NCBI GenBank assembly: GCA_025451075.1
Contig: JANWLA010000044.1
Coordinates: 1 to 41,089 of the forward strand
DNA from: Nitrosotalea sp.
GTDB lineage: Archaea; Thermoproteota; Nitrososphaeria; Nitrososphaerales; Nitrosopumilaceae
DNA: 41,089 nt
Direction: 5' to 3'
Made by a program: the position numbers and the translations under genes. The notes below the pieces were generated by a model. That model was given only the letters and a program-made list of their open reading frames with translations, was not told the origin of the DNA and made no database searches. Positions 33,752-41,089 of this stretch are shown one piece after another (position 1 is the first letter of the stretch; each line of letters starts with the position of its first letter).

Positions 33752-34868
33752 AACTGATTTTATCAGTGACAGGTTAAGACAGCTCAAGAGTACAAACCTG
33801 TATCGAACACTTGAGTATAATAAAATTTCAGGCCCTCATATTATTATTCAAGGAAAAAACCTAGTCAATTTATCATCAAATGATTATCTCGGACTAGAGT
33901 CAACATACAGTATTTCTCAGATACAATCAAGTTCAAGACTAGTTGCAGGAAATGACATCTCATTTAAAAAACTTGAAAAAAAACTTGCAGTCCATAAATC
34001 AAAAGATTCTGCGCTGGTGTTTCCAACAGGATACATGGCAAACTTGGGTGCAATCTCAATTTTAGCACAAAAAAATGATCTGATTCTAAGCGATGAGCTA
34101 AACCATGCAAGCATAATAGATGCATGTAGATTATCACATGCAAAAAAGCTAGTCTACAAACATAATGATATTTCAGATCTAGAAAAAAAACTGCACAAAA
34201 AAGCGCAACGCAAGTTTGTGATAACAGAGGGAATATTCTCAATGAATGGGGATTATGCACAACTTGATGAAATCGCAGAACTGTGTCAGAAAAACAATGC
34301 ATTTCTCTTGCTAGATGATGCGCATGGTGATTTTGTGGCAGGCAAAGACGGAAAAGGTTCAGCAGATCACTTCAAGGTTGCAAAAAATATTGATGTGTAC
34401 ATCAGCAGTCTAAGCAAGGCCCTTGGTGCATTTGGTGGATACATTGCTGCCAGCAAGGAAATAGTCGATCTTGCGGTAAACACATCACGTCCGTTCATTT
34501 ACACATCGGCATTACCGGGATTCTTGGCAGAGTCAGCCTTGAAGAGATTTTTGTCAGACAGGGAAAAAAACAGGCTACAACTATGGAAAAAAATAGAGCA
34601 GTTTGGCAATGGCTTGAGATCAATAGGATATTCAATAGAATCCCAAAGCCAGATAATTCCAATCATAATAGGAGATGAGAAAAAGACGCTAGAGTTTGGC
34701 AGGTATCTGAGAAGCAATGGCATATTTGCCCAACCCATACGCTATCCAACCGTGAATTTAGGGTCTGCCAGGATAAGAATATCAGTCACAAACTGGCTTT
34801 CTGAAGGTATAATATCCGAGTCACTAGATGTCTTTGAAAAAGCAGGTAGAAAGTTTGGCATCACATGA
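33741..34868 (+). CDS. bioF: 8-amino-7-oxononanoate synthase (alpha-oxoamine synthase family)
   Basis: 375 residues from a TTG start that overlaps the last 11 bp of bioB. LSSNDYLGL (44-52), DDAHGDF (192-198) and the PLP lysine K226 (SSLSKALGAFGGY) define the family. It condenses pimeloyl thioester with alanine to give KAPA, used by BioA. Glycine-rich SGGSR found in many BioF proteins is here SSSRLVAGN. The family also includes 2-amino-3-ketobutyrate ligase, but the context makes BioF the clear choice. No bioC, bioH or bioW is in the window, so the pimeloyl source is not shown. Confidence 0.92.
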   Translation: MKPRTDFISDRLRQLKSTNLYRTLEYNKISGPHIIIQGKNLVNLSSNDYLGLESTYSISQIQSSSRLVAGNDISFKKLEKKLAVHKSKDSALVFPTGYMANLGAISILAQKNDLILSDELNHASIIDACRLSHAKKLVYKHNDISDLEKKLHKKAQRKFVITEGIFSMNGDYAQLDEIAELCQKNNAFLLLDDAHGDFVAGKDGKGSADHFKVAKNIDVYISSLSKALGAFGGYIAASKEIVDLAVNTSRPFIYTSALPGFLAESALKRFLSDREKNRLQLWKKIEQFGNGLRSIGYSIESQSQIIPIIIGDEKKTLEFGRYLRSNGIFAQPIRYPTVNLGSARIRISVTNWLSEGIISESLDVFEKAGRKFGIT

Positions 34869-34926
34869 CATGATTTGGAAGAGATTTGGAACAAGGTATT
34901 AATAAAAAAACAGCATCAATGAAATC

Positions 34927-35658
34927 ATGGCAGAGTTAACCATAGGAATTGCAGCCATAGCAGGACTAGGTTCATTTCTTGCACCATGCATACTACCAAT
35001 GATTCCAGCCTTTCTTGCATATATTTCCGGAACCACACTTACAGATCTTCAAAAAAATAATGGCACTGTAAATCTTGTTGCAAGCAGACTCAACATAATA
35101 CTAAATACACTATTTTTTGTTGCAGGCTTTACGATTGTCTTTTCAATACTGGGGGTTATTCTAAACAGCATACTTGCAACATCAGCAGGGCCCCTACTTG
35201 CAGGATTCAATCATGTCGGGGGAATTATAATAATTGCATTTGGTGTATTCATGTTGTTATCGTCCAAGATATCAAAACTTAATTTTGAAAAAAAGATTTT
35301 ACCAAACAGGACAAAATCAAGCTATCCACTTTCGTTTGTATTTGGCCTTGCATTTGCAACAGGCTGGACTCCATGCATAGGACCAATCCTTGGAAGCATC
35401 CTAACACTTGCTGCAACATCTCCAAGCCATGCATTTATTTTGCTTCTTAGTTATTCATTAGGACTTGGAATTCCATTTATCCTGATGGGAGTATTCTTTT
35501 CAAGATTTACCGGATTTATCAAATCAATGAGCAAACATTTGAAATACTATTCAATAATAATGGGGTCACTGATTGTAATTTTAGGAGTCTTGGTGTATAC
35601 AAATCAGCTAGCTGCAATTGCAAGTTTTCCGCTGTTAAATAACATACTATTAGGATGA
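34927..35658 (+). CDS. ccdA: Thiol-disulfide membrane transporter CcdA (DsbD family)
   Basis: 243 residues, six to seven helices. The two redox cysteines are C21 (SFLAPCILPMIPAFLA) and C150 (GWTPCIGPILGSI), each in the proline-flanked setting typical of CcdA/DsbD. It carries electrons from cytoplasmic thioredoxin across the membrane. TATTAATAAAA is 26 bp ahead of the ATG. The next gene overlaps by 4 bp (ATGA) and encodes its likely outside partner. The pair would keep extracytoplasmic thiols reduced, for example for copper protein or cytochrome maturation. Confidence 0.92.
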   Translation: MAELTIGIAAIAGLGSFLAPCILPMIPAFLAYISGTTLTDLQKNNGTVNLVASRLNIILNTLFFVAGFTIVFSILGVILNSILATSAGPLLAGFNHVGGIIIIAFGVFMLLSSKISKLNFEKKILPNRTKSSYPLSFVFGLAFATGWTPCIGPILGSILTLAATSPSHAFILLLSYSLGLGIPFILMGVFFSRFTGFIKSMSKHLKYYSIIMGSLIVILGVLVYTNQLAAIASFPLLNNILLG

Positions 35659-36812
35659 CATTGATGAGAAAAGAGATTAAAACCGCAATAATTGGTGCGA
35701 TAATCATCGCAATAGCAATAGGCGGCATTGGTGTATTTTTTACATCACTTGACAAGACTGCTCAAAATTCTGCAAGCCAATTAGTTTCAAACACGACAGG
35801 ATATAATGGAAACAGCACCACATCACAAGGCAAGTTTGTATCATACCCTGATGAAAGTAATTATCCGCAAGCGCCAGATTTGACAGGTATTTCAGATTAC
35901 ATCAATACAACACCAGAAGAGCTAAAAGCAAAAATGAAAGACAAAGTGGTGTTGTATGATTTTTGGACATATAGTTGCATAAACTGTATCAGAACTTTTC
36001 CATACCTTAAAGCATGGAATGACAAATATGCAGACAAGGGCTTGTTAATAATCGGAGTGCATTCCCCAGAGTTTGAGTTTGAAAAAGATCCAAACAATGT
36101 AAAAATGGCTGTGCAAAAATATGGTTTGACATATCCAATAGTGATGGACAGTGATCACAAAACTTGGGATGCATTTTCAAACAGATACTGGCCTGCAGAA
36201 TATATCACAGATGATCTTGGACACATACGACACACACACTTTGGTGAAGGGGAATATGACCAGACAGAAAAAGTCATCCAGCAACTACTTGATCAAAGAG
36301 CAAAGAGACTTGGACTAAATGCAACAGCAGATCAGAGTCTTGTCAATTTAGCACCCCACGAGTTTTCAGTTTACGAAACCCCAGAACTTTATTTTGGTTA
36401 TGACTTTGCAGATGGAAGAAACTATTTTGGAAATACAGAAGGGTTTGAGCCAGAAAAAACAGTCAATTATACAATTCCATCAGATTTGCAAAAAGATCAT
36501 TTCTATCTAGGTGGCCAGTGGCAAAATCTGCATGACAGTATGCAGTTATCATCAGACAATGGAGAAATAGTTTTACCATATACGGCACAAGATGTGCACA
36601 TTGTGGCATCAGGGCCAAATACTACAATACAGATACTGCTTGATGGAAAACCAGTAACAAGTGATGATGCAGGTCAAGATACCAAAAACAGTACTGCTAC
36701 AATCTCAGAGCACAGACTGTACAACATCATATCATCAAAGCAGGCAGGTGACCACACACTTACCATAATTGGCCACCCAGGCTTTGAAATCTACACGTTT
36801 ACCTTTGGCTAG
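35655..36812 (+). CDS. DipZ/TlpA-like membrane-anchored thioredoxin with C-terminal beta domain
   Basis: 385 residues. An N-terminal anchor (about 10-30, AIIGAIIIAIAIGGIGVFFT) leads to a TlpA-like domain with the active site C108-I-N-C111 in WTYSCINCIRTFPY and the segment IIGVHSPEFEFEKDPNNV. After about residue 230 comes a beta-rich domain (YFGNTEGF, FYLGGQWQ) that matches the C-terminal carbohydrate-binding-like part of mycobacterial DipZ. In DipZ the CcdA, thioredoxin and beta parts are one chain; here the CcdA part is the separate, overlapping upstream gene. Acts outside the membrane. Confidence 0.9.
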   Translation: MTLMRKEIKTAIIGAIIIAIAIGGIGVFFTSLDKTAQNSASQLVSNTTGYNGNSTTSQGKFVSYPDESNYPQAPDLTGISDYINTTPEELKAKMKDKVVLYDFWTYSCINCIRTFPYLKAWNDKYADKGLLIIGVHSPEFEFEKDPNNVKMAVQKYGLTYPIVMDSDHKTWDAFSNRYWPAEYITDDLGHIRHTHFGEGEYDQTEKVIQQLLDQRAKRLGLNATADQSLVNLAPHEFSVYETPELYFGYDFADGRNYFGNTEGFEPEKTVNYTIPSDLQKDHFYLGGQWQNLHDSMQLSSDNGEIVLPYTAQDVHIVASGPNTTIQILLDGKPVTSDDAGQDTKNSTATISEHRLYNIISSKQAGDHTLTIIGHPGFEIYTFTFG

Positions 36813-36825
36813 TCAATATACTATA

Positions 36826-36847
36826 TTTCTAAATTCGAATTTAGAAA
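36826..36847. promoter_or_regulatory. 22-bp palindrome, copy 1 (TTTC-N4-TTCGAA-N4-GAAA)
   Basis: A perfect 22-bp palindrome: the N4 blocks are TAAA and TTTA. It lies 14 bp after the DipZ-like stop and about 120 bp before the CdvB-like ATG. Two further copies with the same fixed bases are at 37933-37954 and 39186-39207. It is likely a transcription-factor site. Confidence 0.6.
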
Positions 36848-36966
36848 CATATTAGATCAACAGACGCGACATATGGTTGTAACTCAAGCTTGCTGTCACT
36901 ACAGTTACACATCAAGTAAGAACATGGCTGTTTAAAATAACCTTTCAAATCAAGACACAATAAAAA

Positions 36967-37605
36967 ATGAACTTTACAAATAAATGGAATGTGCAAAAAG
37001 AAAGTATCTCCCAGAGAGTAATCGACAAGGTAAAGCCAGATGCACCACTAAAGCCCAAGATTGATGAGGCGCAAAAGAAATTACAGTTACAAATCATAAA
37101 ACTTGATTCCATCTCAAAAAAATTAAAAGAAAAAGACGATTTTATCTTTAAAAAAGTTGTGGAAGCAGTAAGATTGCACAACAAGGCATACTCTAATGCA
37201 TATGCTACAGAGTTACACGAAATACGAAAGATGAACAACATGGTAACAGGTGCAAAATTGGCCATGGAGCAGATTCAATTAAGACTAAACACAATATCGG
37301 AGCTTGGAGATGTGGTGGTAACACTAAGCCCCTGCATGTCAATAATAAAGGGACTTGGAGCAGGCCTAAACGGTCTAATGCCGGCAGCAGATTCATCAAT
37401 GTCAGACCTATCCAACATACTAGGAGAAATCATGTCTGGCGCATCAGTGAACGGAGAGAACAATTTCACAGTAGATACAACAAACTCCGAGACAAACCAG
37501 ATACTAGAGGAGGCACAGTCCATTTTAGAAGGACATGTGAGGCAGTCACTTCCTGACCTTCCCCCATCACTTGGCTCTACAACAAAAGCGCCAGAGCCTA
37601 TCTAG
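36967..37605 (+). CDS. ESCRT-III/CdvB-like protein
   Basis: 212 residues. The N-terminal 110 residues are basic and helical (KPKIDEAQKKLQLQIIKLDS, then FIFKKVVEAVRLHNKAYSNA and YATELHEIRKMNNMV), the Snf7-type helical hairpin. An acidic second half follows (MSDLSNILGEIMSG, ILEEAQSIL), then a proline-rich end. The winged-helix part of full CdvB is absent, so it resembles the shorter CdvB1/CdvB2 paralogues. These form membrane-constricting filaments in cell division. No cdvA or cdvC (Vps4) is nearby, so it is an isolated paralogue. Its 3' end overlaps the convergent gene by 8 bp. Confidence 0.85.
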   Translation: MNFTNKWNVQKESISQRVIDKVKPDAPLKPKIDEAQKKLQLQIIKLDSISKKLKEKDDFIFKKVVEAVRLHNKAYSNAYATELHEIRKMNNMVTGAKLAMEQIQLRLNTISELGDVVVTLSPCMSIIKGLGAGLNGLMPAADSSMSDLSNILGEIMSGASVNGENNFTVDTTNSETNQILEEAQSILEGHVRQSLPDLPPSLGSTTKAPEPI

Positions 37606-37615
37606 GGCGCTTTTT
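37584..37615. terminator. Hairpin with T run shared by convergent genes
   Basis: AAAAGCGCC (37584-37592) pairs perfectly with GGCGCTTTT (37606-37614) around a 13-base loop, and is followed by T on the plus strand; on the minus strand the other arm ends in TTTT. It is a two-way intrinsic-type terminator. It lies inside the last codons of both the CdvB-like gene and the convergent gene. Confidence 0.65.
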
Positions 37616-37939
37616 ACTCAATTCTACAAAGTGTTTCTTTATTCTAGATATTGTAGGATAGCTGTATCCGAGTTTTCTGTAATTTGCAATCATCATCTTC
37701 CAGTTTTTTAGCCTCCACTGGGCTTGCTCTGAAGTTACAGAGTGAATTTCTTTATTGATTATGCTCTTTCTGCCCACCTTGAGTACTCCAGCATCTTTTG
37801 CGGCCCATCGGTTTTTTGCAAAATTTAGGCCTGACAGGATCTCTTCGACAGGCATTTCTGCAAAATGCTCCTGGATCTTTCTAATTTGGGCGTCAGTTGG
37901 CTTTTTTGATATGCGTAATGTGATTTCACATATTTCCAT
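37598..37939 (-). CDS. Uncharacterised basic protein, possible DNA-binding
   Basis: 113 residues from the ATG at 37939 (an ATG at 37957 is in frame). An AATTAGATAGTA box is centred about 27 bp upstream of 37939. The protein is basic, all helical in feel, with two segments that could be helix-turn-helix-like: DAQIRKIQEHFAEMPVEEIL and NYRKLGYSYPTISRIKKHF. Palindrome copy 2 covers its start codon, so it may be autoregulated. I do not recognise a family. Confidence 0.65.
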   Translation of the reverse strand: MEICEITLRISKKPTDAQIRKIQEHFAEMPVEEILSGLNFAKNRWAAKDAGVLKVGRKSIINKEIHSVTSEQAQWRLKNWKMMIANYRKLGYSYPTISRIKKHFVELSKKRPR

Positions 37940-37954
37940 ATTCGAATTTTGAAA
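37933..37954. promoter_or_regulatory. 22-bp palindrome, copy 2 (TTTC-N4-TTCGAA-N4-GAAA)
   Basis: Same fixed bases as copy 1, with N4 blocks CATA and TTTT. It overlaps the predicted transcription start and ATG of the basic protein gene, 12-33 bp after its TATA-like box. Binding here would block initiation. Confidence 0.6.
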
Positions 37955-38091
37955 CATACTATCTAATTAGTGTAGGGGTAAACTTGTATCCATTTGGGAT
38001 TCAAACTAAATTTTCTCCATCAGGATACATGCCACTATGTTTCCATTTCTGGCAGACCATTTTTTTATACTACTAATCATGAGTATAATTA

Positions 38092-38322
38092 ATGACACAC
38101 CGTCTCACACTGGGTGGAAAATTACCCTCATTTTCAGAGATATTCACAGAGTATCTATCAGATATTTCACTTGAAGTGGAGGCAATCAAATTAAGGAACA
38201 TAAAAAGTGATGCAGAGGGAGTAAACGAACACTTGGCAAGAATCGATAATGCACTAAAAGGCATAATGGATGCAAAACTTGCATTGGCAGAAAGCATTCG
38301 CAAGTCCCAGACACAGAATTAA
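38092..38322 (+). CDS. Small uncharacterised helical protein
   Basis: 76 residues. TTTTTTATACTAC is centred 24 bp before the ATG, a clean leaderless promoter. After a basic start (THRLTLGGKLPS) the protein is a single long amphipathic helical stretch (EVEAIKLRNIKSDAEGVNEH, then LARIDNALKGIMDAKLALAE). It may form a coiled-coil dimer. A frame on the opposite strand has no promoter or sensible composition. No family recognised. Confidence 0.6.
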   Translation: MTHRLTLGGKLPSFSEIFTEYLSDISLEVEAIKLRNIKSDAEGVNEHLARIDNALKGIMDAKLALAESIRKSQTQN

Positions 38323-38364
38323 TCACTTGTAAATTAAAACAGATAGTATCAAAACGGTATAATT

Positions 38365-39111
38365 TTACTCGTCAAGAAATCTTTTCATACTTTCAAACTC
38401 ACTTGGAGTATAATTTTTATCAGTAGAATCAAGTTTTTGCTTCATCTTGGCAAATTTCTCTGCAAGAAGTGAAAGGTCCACTAGTTGCCCAGTCTCTGCA
38501 TTTTTTAATTCGACATAATGTGCTACTTTTTCTTCAAATCTATCAGGCGTGATTTCTTTAATTAAAACTTCTCCTGTGGCAATAATTTTAGCCAGTTTCT
38601 CTCGTTGTCTTTGCTCCAACTTTTTTTTCTCATTTTCTATCTTTTGCTTGTGATCTTCATACCCTGTTTTCATATCTTTTAGTTCATTTTCTAATTTGCC
38701 AAGAACATCATTTACAGAGTCAAACATCACATTGGCTTGCTCTGCATTTGGTGAATTCTTCATGGTTTTTGAGCCCATAGACTGGCCTCCAATGCGCAGT
38801 TCTTTAAAAGATTCATCTGTAACCAGTTTTACGGATATTGCTTTTGATGCTTTTTTTACTACCAATCCAAACATGGTCAAGCCCAGGCCTGCAACTCCCG
38901 CACCTATTATCAAGTATTGAAGAATAAAGAGTACCTGGTGTATGGATGGATACCCCATCTGGCGTAGCATTGTTACAGAATTCATATTTCCAACAGACAC
39001 TGATGCAATAAACGAGTGCGTTGCAGTAGATACTGCTGGCGGAAAATAGTAATACATTGGAACCGAGATGATGGCAAGTAGCATACCGGCAATTACCAGT
39101 ACTAGTCTCAT
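38365..39111 (-). CDS. Membrane-anchored coiled-coil protein of unknown function
   Basis: 248 residues. Two membrane helices: 3-22 (LVLVIAGMLLAIISVPMYYY) and about 62-85 (FILQYLIIGAGVAGLGLTMF). The extracytoplasmic loop between them has about 40 residues. The cytoplasmic part has a charged coiled coil (about 125-180, with DHKQKIENEKKKLEQRQREK) and an acidic end. GATATTAAG is centred 26 bp upstream of the ATG, and palindrome copy 3 lies about 60 bp further up. No family recognised; a scaffold at the membrane is possible. Confidence 0.7.
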   Translation of the reverse strand: MRLVLVIAGMLLAIISVPMYYYFPPAVSTATHSFIASVSVGNMNSVTMLRQMGYPSIHQVLFILQYLIIGAGVAGLGLTMFGLVVKKASKAISVKLVTDESFKELRIGGQSMGSKTMKNSPNAEQANVMFDSVNDVLGKLENELKDMKTGYEDHKQKIENEKKKLEQRQREKLAKIIATGEVLIKEITPDRFEEKVAHYVELKNAETGQLVDLSLLAEKFAKMKQKLDSTDKNYTPSEFESMKRFLDE

Positions 39112-39185
39112 TATACATCAGACAAAATTGAACTTAATATCCACTTGTTTGTATCATGACCTGACAACTTGTCTTGATTCCATTA

Positions 39186-39207
39186 TTTCTATATTCGAGT
39201 TTTGAAA
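39186..39207. promoter_or_regulatory. 22-bp palindrome, copy 3 (TTTC-N4-TTCGAG-N4-GAAA)
   Basis: Fixed bases as in copies 1 and 2, except one central base (TTCGAG). N4 blocks are TATA and TTTT. It is about 60 bp upstream of the TATA-like box of the membrane coiled-coil gene and 186 bp ahead of the divergent zinc-protein gene. Confidence 0.55.
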
Positions 39208-39392
39208 TATCATTCCCATTATGAGCGGATAAAAACGGCCCATCACCTAGTTAAAAATTTCACCAGAATCATACACCATTGAGCAAAGCTCGGCATTATT
39301 GTTTTCATGTAGAATTAGAATCATGCCAGATCATGTCAATACAGGTAAGAAATCAATGATTCTTAAATTATGGATATTGTGAAGTTACAGGT

Positions 39393-39689
39393 GTGGACAA
39401 GCCAGAGATACGTGCAAATAGAATCCCAAAAGGATTTTTGCACAAGGAAAGAAAATGCGAAAAGGGCCTGTGTAGCAAAGAAGGAATCTATTCTTCAAAA
39501 ATTGGATACTTTTGTCTTGACCACATACTTGATTATGACATGGTTTGTCCCACTAGTGACTGTCCAAGAAATGGTCTTGCCATGGACAAGCTAGTTTCCA
39601 AAATAGAAAAAGACATCAGTGGAGATTTGCATCAGATATTTCTGTGCCAGTCCTGCAATTACAGACATGACCATACAGTGCATGTGTGA
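39393..39689 (+). CDS. Small cysteine/histidine-rich protein (zinc-binding)
   Basis: 98 residues from a GTG start; TTCTTAAATTATGG is centred 27 bp upstream. Eight Cys and several His are arranged as KCEKGLCSKE, FCLDHI, VCPTSDCPRNG and LCQSCNYRHDH, giving enough ligands for two zinc sites. A shorter overlapping frame (39370-39594) lacks such order. No family recognised. It resembles zinc-ribbon adaptor proteins in composition only. Confidence 0.65.
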   Translation: MDKPEIRANRIPKGFLHKERKCEKGLCSKEGIYSSKIGYFCLDHILDYDMVCPTSDCPRNGLAMDKLVSKIEKDISGDLHQIFLCQSCNYRHDHTVHV

Positions 39690-39798
39690 TAACAAAGTTT
39701 GAAAAGAATTAGCTAAATATCCAAAAAATTCCACGGGAGACTTAAGATATCACGATGTCAAACCATCTGCGGCTACCCACAAACTGACCAGGCCTAGA

Positions 39799-39829
39799 AT
39801 CGTGAGGGTTTTTGTGACTCTCTCACGAT
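39799..39829. repeat. Inverted repeat ATCGTGAG-N15-CTCACGAT
   Basis: Perfect 8-bp arms around a 15-base loop that includes TTTTT, in the gap between two small Cys-rich genes. It could be a hairpin in a short RNA or a terminator-like element. No gene is nearby on its plus side. Confidence 0.4.
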
Positions 39830-39886
39830 AATTACTTGTTTACAAGAAAATGGCATAAACTTGTTCAAAATATTTGTAAGATTAAA

Positions 39887-40039
39887 CTAGTGTTTTTCGA
39901 CATACTTTACAGATTCTGGCATTACATTGTTGATGGATTTTGAATCTTTCTTGCAAGGTGGACATTCACAGACAAACAAGCCCTGTTTACCCATGCATGT
40001 GTCATGTTTTCCTTCAAAGCATTTGTAACACATAACCAT
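39887..40039 (-). CDS. Very small cysteine-rich protein
   Basis: 50 residues from the ATG at 40039 (a second at 40033; a longer in-frame start at 40096 gives unconvincing sequence). Cysteines are arranged as CYKCFEGKHDTCMG and VCECPPCKK, enough for one or two metal sites. A weak A/T box CCATAAAG lies about 20 bp upstream. It is too short to judge by composition alone, but the ordered Cys spacing argues that it is real. Confidence 0.5.
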   Translation of the reverse strand: MVMCYKCFEGKHDTCMGKQGLFVCECPPCKKDSKSINNVMPESVKYVEKH

Positions 40040-40096
40040 AGAAATACAACACTTTATGGCATCTTGACCTATTTCTACCCCCCTATTTGGCACCAA

Positions 40097-40523
40097 ACTT
40101 GTCTTACCACACCCAAATTTTTGCCCAAAAAATGGTCTAAAATGGTCGTTTTTAGAAAATATCCTTTTTTCTAAAATTATGCTTGAAAGTTAAACCCCCT
40201 GTTATTTGCCGCCCATCAGGCATAATACGATTTTTTCAAAAACGGTCAATTTTAGGGGGGGTGTAACACTTGAGCGTACTAATGGCAGCCAAGGGTCAAA
40301 ACATCCCCATTGCCTAGTAAGAGTTTCATTTTCTTTTTTGGTCCTGAGCAAAAGCTAAACCCTAGTTTTTTGGCCCAAATTTTCAAGATCCAAAAATACT
40401 GCAAAATATGATCGTGGTATTTACGCATGAAAAATTCAAAAACTTGGCATGATTTCACGGTACAAACCAGGGGGTCTTGGACCAAAAGTTGGCAAAAAAC
40501 GCCAAAAAATAAGTATTGCAAAA
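40097..40523. other. Gene-free stretch with imperfect inverted repeats
   Basis: No believable gene; open frames here have unlikely composition. CTAAAATGGTCGTTTTT at 40137 and the reverse complement of AAAAACGGTCAATTTTAG ending at 40255 form imperfect terminal inverted repeats of about 23-25 bp around a 119-bp core, MITE-like in size. A second imperfect pair is TTTTTTGGCCCAAATTTTC (from 40355) against GGTCCAAAAGTTGG-like sequence near 40478-40500. Confidence 0.35.
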
Positions 40524-41089
40524 TCATTGAAAGTCTTGCTGGTTGCACCATATGATAGGAAGTTTTTCCATTTGTTCCAGTATTTCCAATGCTATAGTGC
40601 TATCCCTTCTTTTTACTGCCATGGCAAAATCAAACCCTAGATTTACTGCTTCAGGGGTCAAGTCCTGTACCCTGTCAAGATCTTAGCCTTCTTTTTGCAT
40701 TCGTTCTCCCAGGACACATGACTTACAATTATCAGACAGGTATGCTCTGCAACAGTAAGCGGCTCCAGGAGATGCTGCCTCCAGTCTGAGAGTTTGATTT
40801 TTCCAAGAATGTCATCTAGTTTTTGAGTAAGAAAATCCTCAACAGTTTTCAGAATAACAAGTTGTGCTCTAGTATTTTTCTCAGACAGCAGTTGTCTTTA
40901 CCAAGTCAGGAATTTTTTCCCGGGCTTGGACAATTTCTATCTCTACTGTTTCTATTGGTTCATCTACCACATTTCGTTTAATGGAGAACATCTTTGGTTT
41001 ATCAAAATCTTTAGTGCAGTCGGGACAAGCATAAACCAGAACCCTATATTCATTGGGAGCTTTTGGGTTTGAAAGGCGAGGATAGTAAA
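40524..41089 (-). pseudogene. Frameshifted gene remnant, 5' end beyond the window
   Basis: Read from the right edge, frame A is open from 41087 to a TGA at 40881 (with YACPDCTKDFDKPKM, then REKIPDLVK). A different frame is open from about 40897 to TGA at 40658 (EKNTRAQLVILKTVEDFL, LSDWRQHLLEPLTVAEHTC). Frame A is open again from about 40682 to TGA at 40524 (DRVQDLTPEAVNLGFDF, then VKRRDSTIALEILEQMEKLP). All three have protein-like composition. Two compensating one-base shifts near 40890 and 40680 would join them. The CPDC pair may be half a zinc site. The family is not recognised. Sequencing error is the main alternative to decay. Confidence 0.55.

Noticed and set aside
36879-36909. TGTAAC-N19-GTTACA inverted repeat upstream of the CdvB-like gene
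   Set aside because: Arms are only six bases with a long spacer, which is expected by chance in A/T-rich DNA; the 22-bp palindrome nearby is far stronger.
40279-40640. Open frames at 40279-40551 (-) and 40449-40640 (+)
   Set aside because: Composition is dominated by Phe, Lys and Cys without order, no promoter is seen, and the first overlaps the end of the frameshifted remnant in another frame.

Overview
The window looks like a chromosomal segment of an ammonia-oxidising archaeon (Thaumarchaeota / Nitrososphaeria, most likely Nitrosopumilales). The reasons are a crenarchaeal-type archaellum gene order, an ESCRT-III/CdvB paralogue, TrmB-like regulators, a bioD-bioA-bioB-bioF cluster, purK/purE, and a T/A-rich genome in which many genes, including GTG and TTG starts, sit about 22-30 bp behind a TATA-like box, as expected for leaderless transcripts. 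No rRNA, tRNA, CRISPR array or intact insertion sequence was found.

Layout. (1) 1-6.3 kb, + strand: an archaellum operon in the order arlB (3' end only), a membrane/coiled-coil protein in the arlX position, arlG, arlF, arlH, arlI, arlJ. (2) 6.3-8.7 kb: a stand-alone CheY-like receiver, a winged-helix regulator and a TrmB-like regulator. (3) 8.8-22.8 kb, mostly - strand: a surface-appendage locus. It holds a prepilin peptidase, a large Ig-like membrane-anchored surface protein, a pilus platform protein, a pilus ATPase, a pilin, a MoxR AAA+ ATPase with a VWA partner, and three more proteins with class III (pilin) signals. One of these carries a fibro-slime/PA14-like adhesion domain. (4) 23.0-26.0 kb: two uncharacterised genes, a second TrmB-like regulator closely related to the first, and a KaiC-like ATPase. 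(5) 26-31 kb: purK, a membrane protein, purE, a P-II-like domain fused to a class III nucleotide cyclase, and an uncharacterised gene. (6) 30.4-34.9 kb: biotin synthesis, with a 51-residue double zinc-knuckle protein and a strong BirA-type operator ahead of bioB. (7) 34.9-36.8 kb: a CcdA/DipZ-type thiol redox pair. (8) 36.9-39.7 kb: a CdvB-like ESCRT-III protein and small uncharacterised genes, with three copies of a shared 22-bp palindrome. (9) 39.7-41.1 kb: a gene-poor end with inverted repeats and a frameshifted gene remnant.

How it fits together. The first 23 kb encode two related type IV pilus-like machines: a rotary archaellum and an adhesive pilus, each with its own ATPase/platform pair. 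The most interesting candidate is a two-form pilin system. The 177-residue pilin and the 481-residue fibro-slime protein share the same N-terminal pilin module, so the longer one reads as an adhesin-tipped version of the shorter. The P-II/cyclase fusion, the BirA-type operator and the palindrome regulon are separate regulatory leads.
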